A stretch of DNA of 10,181 bases from Dehalococcoidia bacterium (GCA_023229725.1 JALNYR010000087.1:1-10181), one strand, 5' to 3'. Positions 1 through 6,449 are shown, counted from the first letter of the stretch. Numbers and translations are program-made. Notes: a model not told the origin generated them from the letters alone.

Positions 1-572
1 TCCGCGAACAGCTCCGCCTCCAGGTTGAAGCCTTTCGAGTGGAGTGAGAGACACGGCAGCACGCCGGCGCGGAATCCCCAGTAGCCGGTGCACAGGTCAC
101 TGATTCTCCGGTGGTAGAGGACACACCCAAGCCACGTGAGCAGGTAGTTTCCCAGCAGGTTCACCGCGCTGATGGAGCCCGGTGCGCGGCGGCCCTTGAG
201 TCGGGACCCGGTGACGACGTCGCACCCGTGTGTCAGCTTCTGCAGCATCTCGGGTATGTGGGCCGCTGGATACGTCGCATCGGCATCCAGCATGAAGACG
301 TAGTCGCCCCCCGCCTCCCGGAACGCCCGGCGCATGGCCATTCCCTTCCCGCGCTGCGGCTCGATGATGACCTCGGCGCTCCGCTGCGAAGCCACCGCCG
401 AGGTGCCGTCTGTGCTGCCGTTGTCCACGACCAGGGTCCGCACCCGATAGCCCGCCGCCGTCAACTCGGCGACGGGGATCTCGTCGAGCACCGCGCCTAT
501 CGTGGACACCTCGTTCAGCGCAGGAATCACGATGACGACTGTCGGTTTCTCCCCGCGGCTGTTGGTGTCCAT
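1..572 (-). CDS. Family 2 glycosyltransferase (dolichyl-phosphate mannose synthase-like), partial
   Basis: The 190 visible residues begin at an ATG at 572 and run off the left edge, so the C-terminus is missing. The N-terminal strand leads into the GT-A fold signature 'PALNE' (about 17-21), followed by 'VVDNGSTDGT' (48-57), 'RGKGMAMR' (74-81) and the metal/nucleotide-sugar motif 'DADAT' (96-100). Further on are 'TGSR' (121-124) and 'TGYWGFR' (162-168). This order is typical of GT2 enzymes of the polyprenyl-phosphate mannose/glucose synthase group, which transfer a sugar from a nucleotide donor to a lipid carrier or glycan at the inner membrane face. The substrate cannot be told from sequence, and whether a C-terminal membrane segment follows is not visible. 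It diverges from the YggS-like gene. An extended -10 box lies about 34 nt upstream of the ATG, but no clear Shine-Dalgarno sequence precedes the start. Confidence 0.9.
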   Translation of the reverse strand, partial: MDTNSRGEKPTVVIVIPALNEVSTIGAVLDEIPVAELTAAGYRVRTLVVDNGSTDGTSAVASQRSAEVIIEPQRGKGMAMRRAFREAGGDYVFMLDADATYPAAHIPEMLQKLTHGCDVVTGSRLKGRRAPGSISAVNLLGNYLLTWLGCVLYHRRISDLCTGYWGFRAGVLPCLSLHSKGFNLEAELFA

Positions 573-605
573 GCGCTTGAGCAGTGAAGCAGAGGCTGTT
601 CGCCC

Positions 606-614
606 ATTATACCA
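606..614 (-). promoter_or_regulatory. Extended -10 promoter for the glycosyltransferase
   Basis: Read on the minus strand this is TGG-TATAAT, a perfect -10 hexamer preceded by the TGn extension. No good -35 hexamer is seen 16-18 bp upstream. Transcription would start near 599, giving a leader of about 27 nt before the ATG at 572. It is back-to-back with the box at 633-641. Confidence 0.6.
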
Positions 615-632
615 GCCGCGACTGTGCGAACC

Positions 633-641
633 TGCTACCAT
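633..641 (+). promoter_or_regulatory. Candidate extended -10 promoter for the YggS-like gene
   Basis: The sequence is TGC-TACCAT, matching the TGn extension and four of six -10 bases, including the key second A and final T. There is no evident -35. A start near 648 would leave a leader of about 47 nt carrying the AGGTGG ribosome site at 685-690. It is weaker than the other boxes in the window. Confidence 0.4.
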
Positions 642-694
642 GTGACGTCTTTCTCGGGTGAGCTTCGCCTTGGTGACCCGCGACAGGTGGTATC

Positions 695-1354
695 GTGTCA
701 GACATCGCAGCGAGAGTCCGAGACCTGCTCGACCGCATCCCCACTCACGTGACGGTGATTGCCGTGTGCAAGGGGCGTTCCGCGGAATCGGTGTCGGAGG
801 CGGTCGACGCGGGAATCGCGGTCCTCGGCCAGAACTACATGGTCGACGCTCGACGAATTGGACCTACCGTCGCCGGCCGCGCATCGGTGCACCTCATCGG
901 CCGACTGCGCTCGCACGACGTACGTCCGGCGAACCTGAAGATGTTCGACATGCTTCAGAGCGTCGATTCGCTGGACCTCGCCACTCGCATCGACCGCGTC
1001 TCCGAGGCGCTTGGACAGCAGATGCCGGTGCTCGTCGAGGTGAACAGCGGGCGCGAGGCTCAGAAGGGCGGCGTAGTCCCAGAGTCCGTTGAGGCACTGG
1101 TGCGCGAGATGTCAGGCTTGACACACGTCCAGGTCGTGGGACTCATGACCATGGGGCCGCTACTGGCAGAGCCTGCGCGGTACCATCCCTATTTCAACGA
1201 GACACGGCAGCTCTTCCGCCACCTGCAGTCCCTGTGCTTGCCCTGGGTCAGCATGACCGTCCTCTCGATGGGCACCAGCGACTCCTACGAGGTGGCGATC
1301 GAAGAGGGCGCCACGATGGTGAGACTGGGCACTGCCATCTTCGGCCCGCGATAA
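695..1354 (+). CDS. YggS/PLPBP-family pyridoxal-phosphate-binding protein
   Basis: This 219-residue protein belongs to the single-domain alanine-racemase-fold family (YggS, YlmE, PROSC/PLPBP). The family binds PLP and maintains B6 and amino-acid homeostasis without clear enzyme activity. Visible hallmarks are the PLP lysine in 'AVCKGR' (Lys26), 'GQNYMVDA' where the family usually has GENY, 'HLIGRLRS' where GHLQ is usual, 'VLVEVN', 'GLMTMGP' and the C-terminal 'LSMGTSDSYEVAIEEGATMVRLGTAIFG'-type block that holds the PLP phosphate. Length is normal (family about 220-235). The GTG start at 695 is chosen because AGGTGG lies 4 nt upstream and the N-terminal helix matches the family. The substitutions at GENY and GHLQ mark a divergent subfamily. 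The gene appears monocistronic, and the DedA-type gene downstream has its own promoter. Confidence 0.9.
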   Translation: MSDIAARVRDLLDRIPTHVTVIAVCKGRSAESVSEAVDAGIAVLGQNYMVDARRIGPTVAGRASVHLIGRLRSHDVRPANLKMFDMLQSVDSLDLATRIDRVSEALGQQMPVLVEVNSGREAQKGGVVPESVEALVREMSGLTHVQVVGLMTMGPLLAEPARYHPYFNETRQLFRHLQSLCLPWVSMTVLSMGTSDSYEVAIEEGATMVRLGTAIFGPR

Positions 1355-1443
1355 CCGCGGCGGGCGGCGGCGCCGTGTCGCCAGCGGTTGCGGCGTCCCA
1401 CCAAGTCCGAATGCTCAGGCCTCGTCCAGCGCGCAGACGTCGA

Positions 1444-1452
1444 TGCTATACT
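1444..1452 (+). promoter_or_regulatory. Extended -10 promoter for the DedA-type gene (near-leaderless)
   Basis: TGC-TATACT (extension plus five of six -10 bases) ends 8 nt before the GTG start at 1461. With the usual spacing to +1, the transcript would begin at or within about 2 nt of the start codon, so no Shine-Dalgarno sequence could be present. No -35 hexamer is apparent. Confidence 0.6.
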
Positions 1453-1460
1453 GAACCCTC

Positions 1461-2048
1461 GTGTCCTATCGATCGGTCCTCTCCCGCATGCGCGACGACA
1501 TACTGAATCGCCGCAGCGTCCAGATTGGCATCTTCGTCTCCATACTGATTCTGTCGTTCGCACTCTTCTGGTTCGGGCGCACACGGCTGGATGCCGACGA
1601 CTTCCTTCGGCACGGCTACTTTGGCGTATTCGCCGTCAACCTGCTGACGTGCGCCACCGTCCTGATCCCGGTTCCGGGGGAGGCGGTCAACGTAGCGGCG
1701 GGTTCGTCGCTTGGCCCGCTCTACGTCGCGCTCGTCGGCACCATCGGCGCAACCATAGGTGAGATGACGAGCTACCTGACGGGGTATCTCGGCAGGACCG
1801 TGCTGCTGAACAAGTACTCCGCGGCCTACGCGGATGCGGAGCGGTGGATGAACCGGCACGGCGTGCTGGCCGTGTTCCTCTTTGCACTGGTACCGATGCT
1901 CATCTACGACCTCATCGGCATCGTCGCCGGCGCGGCACGGTACCACATCGCGCCGTTCATGGCTGCGACGTTTGCCGGAAGGTTCTTCAGGTGCCTGATC
2001 GAGGCGTATCTCGGCTACTCTCTGGTCAGCCTCTTGCCGCTGCCCTGA
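1461..2048 (+). CDS. DedA/TVP38-type VTT-domain membrane protein
   Basis: The 195-residue protein is strongly hydrophobic. A basic N-terminus (about 1-20) precedes membrane segments at about 22-39, 53-71, 85-107, 134-157 and 164-192. Segments in the middle look like the re-entrant loops of the VTT (SNARE-associated/DedA) domain: 'VPGEAVNVAAGSSLG' (71-85), then 'GATIGEMTSYLTGYLGR' (96-112), then 'ALVPMLIYDLIGIVAGA' (142-158). DedA-family proteins are inner-membrane transporters or scramblases implicated in recycling undecaprenyl phosphate or phosphatidylethanolamine and in membrane homeostasis. Which lipid this one handles is unknown. The usual arginine before the 'P' of the last motif is replaced by Ala-Leu-Val, and 'YD' follows, as in the YdjX/TVP38 side of the family. 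The GTG start sits just after a promoter box. The 3' end overlaps the convergent radical SAM gene by 34 bp. Confidence 0.85.
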   Translation: MSYRSVLSRMRDDILNRRSVQIGIFVSILILSFALFWFGRTRLDADDFLRHGYFGVFAVNLLTCATVLIPVPGEAVNVAAGSSLGPLYVALVGTIGATIGEMTSYLTGYLGRTVLLNKYSAAYADAERWMNRHGVLAVFLFALVPMLIYDLIGIVAGAARYHIAPFMAATFAGRFFRCLIEAYLGYSLVSLLPLP

Positions 2049-3082
2049 GCTTCAACCCCACCCTCCACCGCTGGTGCGGGCGTATAGCGGTCGAACAGCC
2101 TTCTCGCCAGCGAGGGGAGGTCCTGCACGAACAGCTTCAGCAGAGGTTTGTCGCTGTAGGAGCGAATCGACACGTAGCACTGCTCACACTTGTTGCACGC
2201 CGAGAAGCCGTCAGCCATCTCCTTCTGAGTTGTGTAGCGCTGACGATGCAGCGAACAGGGTATCAGGGCGCCGTCCGGCATGACGACGAAGAAGCGCACC
2301 CCCGCTCCGCAGTGGGGCATCCCGCCGCGCCGGAAGTAGGCAAGCGTATCGCGGAACACGGTCTCCGGATTGGCGATGTGCTTCTGTGTGTGTGAGCGGC
2401 GCATCAGCTCCGAGAATGCACTTCCGAGTGCGGCAAGGTCCTCGGGAGAACTGATCATGTACTCAGGGTTGCCGGTCCTCAGCTGAGTGTAAGCGCTGTA
2501 CGAGATGGTCACTCCCCACCGCGCCACGAGGTCCGAGATGGAGAGAAGCTCGTGCTGATTGGCACGCGTGATGGCAGTGTTCATGATGATGTCGCCGTTG
2601 CCGAGCGCTGCCAGCCCGGGCAGCGTGCGTTCCAGGTGCCGGAACAGGCCGCGGTGCCTGCGGAAGTCGTCGTGGCGTTCATCCGGGAAGTCGAGGGATA
2701 CGGACAGCTGGTTCATCCCCGCCTCTCGAAGGCGCACATAGAGGCTCTCATCCAGCAATGCCCCGTTGGTGACAACGATGACGTAAGTCGGCTCGTGCGC
2801 GTGCTTGACGGCACGCACGATGTCGACCACGTCGGAGCGCAGCAGCGGCTCTCCACCGGAAACCTGCACCAGCGGCGGCCTGTACATCGCGGTCAGCCTG
2901 GCGTAGTCAGCCGGCAAGAGGCGTGTTTCGTCTGGTCGCAGCCCCCCGAGGTCGCAATGACGGCAGTTGCAGTTGCACGACAGCGTCACCTCATACGAGA
3001 TGATGAGAGGTCTAGAGCGGACGTAGTTGGTGATGCCCTTGTGCAGCAGTCGTGCCCCGGCGTCGACGGAGAACTCTGACAT
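2015..3082 (-). CDS. Radical SAM protein with C-terminal cysteine-rich (SPASM/twitch-like) region
   Basis: This 355-residue enzyme carries the 4Fe-4S/SAM motif CX3CX2C as Cys36, Cys40 and Cys43 (with an extra Cys38 between). 'VSGGEPL' (74-80) supplies the SAM-binding GGE motif, and 'VVTNGALL' and 'LSVSLDFP' are further radical SAM barrel strands. The C-terminal third has Cys258, 'MPDGALIPC' ending at Cys276, and CXXCXXC at Cys296, Cys299 and Cys302. This is the layout of a SPASM/twitch region binding at least one auxiliary cluster. Family members modify peptides, proteins, lipids or small molecules. No peptide substrate gene or pathway partner is visible, so the reaction is not assigned. The ATG at 3082 has GGAG 7 nt upstream. 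A promoter box at 3199-3207 would give a leader of about 110 nt. It overlaps the DedA-type gene tail-to-tail by 34 bp. Confidence 0.9.
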   Translation of the reverse strand: MSEFSVDAGARLLHKGITNYVRSRPLIISYEVTLSCNCNCRHCDLGGLRPDETRLLPADYARLTAMYRPPLVQVSGGEPLLRSDVVDIVRAVKHAHEPTYVIVVTNGALLDESLYVRLREAGMNQLSVSLDFPDERHDDFRRHRGLFRHLERTLPGLAALGNGDIIMNTAITRANQHELLSISDLVARWGVTISYSAYTQLRTGNPEYMISSPEDLAALGSAFSELMRRSHTQKHIANPETVFRDTLAYFRRGGMPHCGAGVRFFVVMPDGALIPCSLHRQRYTTQKEMADGFSACNKCEQCYVSIRSYSDKPLLKLFVQDLPSLARRLFDRYTPAPAVEGGVEAQGSGKRLTRE

Positions 3083-3198
3083 ATGATGACTCCGTGTGGC
3101 GCCAATCGAGTGACGCAGTGCACCAAGTCCTGCCTACATCGAGGGAACAAACGGGCCGCAACTGCGTTCGAAGGGCGCGGTGTGAGATACTCGCAGCG

Positions 3199-3207
3199 AT
3201 TATAGCA
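3199..3207 (-). promoter_or_regulatory. Extended -10 promoter for the radical SAM gene
   Basis: On the minus strand this is TGC-TATAAT, a perfect extended -10. A partial -35 (TTACCA, 3228-3223, four of six) lies 18 bp upstream. The predicted start near 3192 leaves a leader of about 110 nt before the ATG at 3082. Confidence 0.65.
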
Positions 3208-3275
3208 GTCGTCCGGCGCGTGTGGTAAGTCACTCCGGAAGTTGCCCACGCGAGCGTGGTGCAGATATCCACCGA

Positions 3276-3284
3276 TGCTACAAT
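3276..3284 (+). promoter_or_regulatory. Extended -10 promoter for the J-domain/GTPase operon (leaderless)
   Basis: TGC-TACAAT ends 7 nt before the ATG at 3292, so transcription is expected to start at or next to the start codon. No Shine-Dalgarno sequence precedes that ATG, which agrees with a leaderless mRNA. No convincing -35 is present. Confidence 0.6.
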
Positions 3285-3291
3285 ACCTCGT

Positions 3292-3957
3292 ATGGCCAGG
3301 GACTACTACGAAACCCTCGGAGTGAGCCGCTCCGCGACCGATGCGGACATCAAGAAAGCGTACCGCCGCCTCGCGATGAAGTACCACCCGGACCGCAATC
3401 CGGGTCACGAGAAACAGGCCACCGAGCAGTTCAAGGAGATTAACGAGGCGTACGGCGTCCTCGGAGACCCGGAGAAGCGCCAGCAGTACGACCGGTACGG
3501 CACGGTCGGTAACGTCGGCGACATCTTCGGCAGCAACAACACCCGGGCCGGTTTCGAAGGGGTGATGCGGGATTTCGGCGGGCTGGGACTCGACCTCGGA
3601 TTTCTGGAGAGCATCTTCGGCGATGCCTTGCGCGGCAGAGGCTATCGCGTGTCGTTCGGAGACATGGGCGGGTCGGGACGCGTGAAGTTCCGCCGGGGCG
3701 GCCGGACCGCCAACGCTGAGCAGACAGCAGGGGATACCTCCGGCCAACCGACTTCGAAGACCGTGCGCTATGAACTGGCTCTGACGGCTGAAGAGGCCGA
3801 GAAAGGGACTCGAAAACGTCTCACGAGGAACGGCCGCAGGCTTGAGGTGAAGGTGCCCGCCGGGGTGAAGGACGGGAGCGTCGTGAAGCTTGCCAACGCG
3901 TGCCGGGTCACAGATGCCTGCGAGGGCGACATCGTGATACGTATCAAGGTCAAATAG
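3292..3957 (+). CDS. Short J-domain co-chaperone (DnaJ/CbpA-like)
   Basis: The 221-residue protein opens with a full J domain (about 3-70), including 'YYETLGVS', the helix 'KKAYRRLAMKYHPDRNPG' and the HPD triad at 32-34 that triggers Hsp70 ATPase activity. A glycine/phenylalanine-rich linker follows (about 72-130, with 'GDIFG' and 'ESIFGDALRG'). There is then a polar spacer and a single C-terminal beta domain (about 155-221) with 'LTAEEAEKGTRKRL' and 'LEVKVPAGVKDGSVVKL', which resembles the first substrate-binding domain of DnaJ. The CXXCXGXG zinc fingers and the second C-terminal domain and dimerisation tail are missing, so it is far shorter than DnaJ (about 370) or CbpA (about 300). The stop is intact and there is no sign of a frameshift, so the short form looks genuine. 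The ATG at 3292 is chosen from the J-domain alignment and the promoter position. The GTPase gene starts 3 nt after the stop. Confidence 0.9.
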   Translation: MARDYYETLGVSRSATDADIKKAYRRLAMKYHPDRNPGHEKQATEQFKEINEAYGVLGDPEKRQQYDRYGTVGNVGDIFGSNNTRAGFEGVMRDFGGLGLDLGFLESIFGDALRGRGYRVSFGDMGGSGRVKFRRGGRTANAEQTAGDTSGQPTSKTVRYELALTAEEAEKGTRKRLTRNGRRLEVKVPAGVKDGSVVKLANACRVTDACEGDIVIRIKVK

Positions 3958-3960
3958 GCA

Positions 3961-4944
3961 GTGCCGGCCAACCTACCGCCTCAATACTACGAAGCGGACA
4001 AGCGTTTCCGCAACGCCAAGGACCCCGACGAGAAGATCGCGGCGATCCAGGAAATGCTTGGCATCATGCCCCATCACAAGGGCACGGACAAGCTGCAAGC
4101 CAGTCTGCGCGCCAAGATAGCCAGACTCAGTCAGGAATCGGAACGTACGCTTGCTACCTACCGTCGCGCCGGTTTCTACATCCGCCGCGAAGGCGCCGGC
4201 CAGATCGTATTCGCAGGACCCGCCAACACGGGAAAGTCACAACTGCTCGCGGCGCTCACCGACGCGAGGCCGGACATAGCGATGTACCCGTATACCACGC
4301 AGACGCCCATGCCGGGCATGATGGCGTACAAGGACATTCAAATCCAGCTGGTGGACACGCCTCCGCTTGGGCATCGCAGCGTGCGCATACTGCTCTCCAG
4401 CGTCTTGCGCGTTGCTGACCTCATCGCCATCGTCGTGGATCTCGGCCAGGACCCCGTCTACCAGGTAGAGTACACACTGACCGAGCTCGCAGAAAGTCAC
4501 ATCGTTCCGCCGAGCGGTGCGACGCCCGAGGTGACGGCGGACGGCACGTACATACGTCGCATGGCCATCATCGGCAACAAGAGCGATTTGCCGGGCGCCT
4601 TTAGCCATCTCCGGCAGCTTCGTGAACGGTACGGCGCATCGTTCCCTGTCTCCGCCGTCTCGGCGCTCGAGGGAGAGGGGCTCACAGAGCTGGCGTCCGC
4701 GCTGTACGACGCGCTGGAAATCATCCGCGTCTACACCAAGGCTCCCGGCCACAAGGCGGACATGGTCGAGCCGGTCATACTGCGGCGCAATGCAACCCTC
4801 GGAGAGGCGGCGGAGGCCATCCACAAGGACTTCAAGCGAGAGTTGAAGTACGCCGTTGTGTGGGGCTCCGGCCGATTCCAGGGGCAGACCGTGAGCAAGT
4901 CGCACGTGCTGCAGGACGCCGACGTGGTGGAGTTTCACGTATAG
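3961..4944 (+). CDS. Obg/DRG-like GTPase with C-terminal TGS domain
   Basis: This 327-residue protein has an N-terminal helical region (about 1-75), then a G domain and a TGS domain. GTPase motifs are all visible: G1 'GPANTGKS' (86-93), a switch I stretch 'YPYTTQTPMPG' (109-119) like the Obg family's YPFTT, G3 'DTPPLG' (132-137), G4 'NKSD' (206-209) and a G5-like 'SAVSALEGEG' (231-240). Residues about 268-327 ('VEPVILRRNATLGEAAEAIHKDF' region onward) form a TGS domain, as in DRG, YchF and threonyl-tRNA synthetase. DRG-type factors bind ribosomes or RNA, and TGS domains often contact RNA. A translation or ribosome role is therefore inferred, not shown. The GTG start at 3961 follows the stop of the J-domain gene after 3 nt with only a weak AAGG upstream, so translational coupling is likely. 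The two genes form an operon. Confidence 0.88.
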   Translation: MPANLPPQYYEADKRFRNAKDPDEKIAAIQEMLGIMPHHKGTDKLQASLRAKIARLSQESERTLATYRRAGFYIRREGAGQIVFAGPANTGKSQLLAALTDARPDIAMYPYTTQTPMPGMMAYKDIQIQLVDTPPLGHRSVRILLSSVLRVADLIAIVVDLGQDPVYQVEYTLTELAESHIVPPSGATPEVTADGTYIRRMAIIGNKSDLPGAFSHLRQLRERYGASFPVSAVSALEGEGLTELASALYDALEIIRVYTKAPGHKADMVEPVILRRNATLGEAAEAIHKDFKRELKYAVVWGSGRFQGQTVSKSHVLQDADVVEFHV

Positions 4945-5028
4945 GATTCTGCGTGGACGCGCCAGGAATAGCCCAACGCGCCGTCGGACAACACCTACAT
5001 GAGAATCCGCTTCTTTCTCCCTGGTCTG

Positions 5029-5057
5029 TTGAAAACGCATGATTCATTCTCTATACT
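5029..5057 (+). promoter_or_regulatory. Sigma70-type promoter for the zinc-ribbon gene
   Basis: TTGAAA (5029-5034) and TATACT (5052-5057) are separated by exactly 17 bp, each matching five of six consensus bases. This is the only unit here with a clear -35, and it lacks the TGn extension. Transcription should begin near 5064, giving a leader of about 109 nt. Confidence 0.75.
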
Positions 5058-5128
5058 TGCGCTCGTTGCTGGCCAGCGTAGGTTATCGAGTCTTCCGATT
5101 CCACACCGCGATCCCCTGGGTGCACTGG

Positions 5129-5176
5129 ATGACCGAAACTAGGACCAAATCCCGAGGAAAGGAGGTCATCCGGTGA
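5129..5176 (+). other. Possible 15-codon upstream ORF in the zinc-ribbon gene leader
   Basis: Within the predicted leader, an ATG at 5129 opens a reading frame of 15 codons (M-T-E-T-R-T-K-S...). It ends with a TGA (5174-5176) that overlaps the downstream GTG start as GTGA. It spans the downstream ribosome site at about 5157-5165. No strong ribosome site precedes it, so it may be chance. Confidence 0.25.
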
Positions 5177-5469
5177 GTTTCACAGACAAGACGCTTCAGT
5201 GTGCAGATTGTGGCGCGGATTTCGTGTTCACCGCTGAGGAACAGGAATTCTTTGCGTCGAAGGGCTACACCAACGAGCCCAAGCGCTGCCTCACCTGCCG
5301 CCGAAACCGCAGGTCGCAGAGGACCGATGGCGGAGACGGATTCCAGGGCAGGCAGATGTACAGCGCGACCTGTGCTCAGTGCGGCAAGGATTGCGAAGTT
5401 CCGTTCGAGCCGCGCGATGGTCGCCCGGTGTACTGCAGCGACTGCTTCGGACGGCTCCGCAGCAGGTAG
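5173..5469 (+). CDS. Double zinc-ribbon protein
   Basis: This 98-residue protein contains four CXXC pairs: Cys10/Cys13 with Cys39/Cys42, and Cys67/Cys70 with Cys88/Cys91. These give two zinc ribbons. The first half ('CADCGADFVFT...EQEFFASKG...NEPKRCLTC') matches the probable zinc-ribbon family found in many Chloroflexota, Firmicutes and other bacteria. The second ('CAQCGKDCEVPF...GRPVYCSDC') is the CxxC-type ribbon commonly joined to it. A basic linker (about 43-50) and C-terminus (RLRSR) suggest nucleic-acid contact, but the function is unknown. The GTG start at 5173 is preceded by a near-perfect AAAGGAGGT about 7 nt upstream, implying strong translation. Promoter and terminator flank the gene closely, so it is monocistronic and probably well expressed. 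Confidence 0.9.
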   Translation: MSFTDKTLQCADCGADFVFTAEEQEFFASKGYTNEPKRCLTCRRNRRSQRTDGGDGFQGRQMYSATCAQCGKDCEVPFEPRDGRPVYCSDCFGRLRSR

Positions 5470-5496
5470 TACACAGTCAGTTAACGTCTGACACGA

Positions 5497-5530
5497 ACGG
5501 GGCCCCTCATCGGGGCCCCGTCTTCTTTTC
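5497..5530 (+). terminator. Intrinsic terminator after the zinc-ribbon gene
   Basis: A perfect 10-bp stem (5497-5506 with 5512-5521, ACGGGGCCCC) closes a 5-nt loop TCATC and is followed by the T-rich tract TCTTCTTTT. It lies 27 nt after the stop codon. It also ends just before the convergent hydrolase gene. Confidence 0.9.
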
Positions 5531-5546
5531 GCCTTTCAGCGTCGTG

Positions 5547-6449
5547 TCAGTTGGTCGAAACAATCGACTTGATCATCGCGCGCGTGATGATGAACATGAG
5601 CTCTTCGGTGATGAACGGGAGCTTCACCTTCTCCTGACCTTCCCGCGCGAACTGGCGTGACACCTCATCGAGGTCCGGGTTCTGCGCATAGCGCCTCCGG
5701 ACCTCTTCGCCGAAGGAGAGGGTCTTCTCAAGCCCAAGCCGGAGGTACTCGCGCGCCTGCTCGTGGAGCAGCACGCCGTAGTGGTCCATCCCGAGGATAT
5801 CCACATCGAACTCGATGAGCCGGCGAAGCGAGGCGACGTACAGAGCGAAGTCGTACTGCGCCGATGGGAAGGAGAGGTCGCGATGGCTGGCAACCGGTTG
5901 AGGGCTCGTATCCGTCGGGAACAGAGCCCTGCACGACGGAACGTAGGTCGCCACGCAGCACTTGCTGTGGCCGGGGACTTCATGGAACTCGACGACGACG
6001 CCGCGGCCAAGGTCCAGCGTCTCCCCTTCCGACACCGTGCGGTCTATCGCGAGGGCGGAGGGGCAATCGCACAGATGCAGGCAACGGTCGAGTACCTGTG
6101 CCTGCTCGGCGGCGACGTCATTCATCCTGGCGTTGTACGCGGCCACTTTCGGCTTGGCGAGCGCCTCGGCGCAAGCCGGGGTCCCCAGCACCTGCAGCCG
6201 CGGGAACCGCTTCCGCAGGAACGGGATGGCCCCGCAATGGTCGAAGTGTGAGTGCGTCACGACTGCGTACTTCACGCGCGCAGGGTCGAGCGCCATCCCG
6301 TCCAACTGATGCTCCAGCGCGGGCGTGCCGTGGCTCATCCCGCCTCCGACGATGAGAACGTCCTCGCCGCGCACGACGTATGAACACAGCTCGTGCGTGC
6401 CGACGAACGTGATGGTGCTATTGAGGGTACAAGGTTCCTTCAGCCACAT
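5547..6449 (-). CDS. Metallo-beta-lactamase-fold hydrolase
   Basis: This 300-residue protein has the metal-binding signature of the MBL superfamily. It shows 'HSHFDH' (HxHxDH, residues 66-71), 'GHSKCC' with His161, 'PTDT' with Asp180, and 'GMDHYG' with His223. Together these would hold a two-metal centre. The early strand motif, normally 'IDTG', is 'IVGGG' here. The superfamily covers thioesterases, glyoxalase II, lactonases, RNases and flavodiiron-type oxidases, and the sequence alone does not choose among them. An unusual number of cysteines (for example Cys72, 93, 123, 127, 129, 164, 165, 173) may bind another metal or form disulphides. The ATG at 6449 is chosen over an upstream in-frame start at 6608 because AGGAGG lies just before it. 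The longer start would also reach beyond the -10 box at 6493-6501 and into the divergent HD gene. It is convergent with the zinc-ribbon gene. Confidence 0.88.
   Translation of the reverse strand: MWLKEPCTLNSTITFVGTHELCSYVVRGEDVLIVGGGMSHGTPALEHQLDGMALDPARVKYAVVTHSHFDHCGAIPFLRKRFPRLQVLGTPACAEALAKPKVAAYNARMNDVAAEQAQVLDRCLHLCDCPSALAIDRTVSEGETLDLGRGVVVEFHEVPGHSKCCVATYVPSCRALFPTDTSPQPVASHRDLSFPSAQYDFALYVASLRRLIEFDVDILGMDHYGVLLHEQAREYLRLGLEKTLSFGEEVRRRYAQNPDLDEVSRQFAREGQEKVKLPFITEELMFIITRAMIKSIVSTN

Noticed and set aside
111..587. A 158-residue plus-strand frame at the left edge.
   Set aside because: It is antisense to the glycosyltransferase, whose GT2 motifs are unmistakable.
1446..1946. A 166-residue minus-strand frame opposite the DedA-type gene.
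   Set aside because: Its composition is low-complexity charged sequence typical of a shadow frame, and it is opposite a membrane protein with VTT features.
2986..3747. A 253-residue minus-strand frame across the J-domain gene and its promoter region.
   Set aside because: It is antisense to a clear J domain, crosses two promoter boxes and shows no domain of its own.
4945..5028. Repeated ACGCGCC motif after the GTPase gene, considered as a terminator hairpin.
   Set aside because: The two copies are direct rather than inverted, so they do not form a stem, and no T-run follows.
4237..5040. A 267-residue minus-strand frame opposite the TGS GTPase.
   Set aside because: It lies antisense to a gene with all GTPase motifs, has no recognisable domain, and is explained by high-GC codon bias leaving the opposite frame open.
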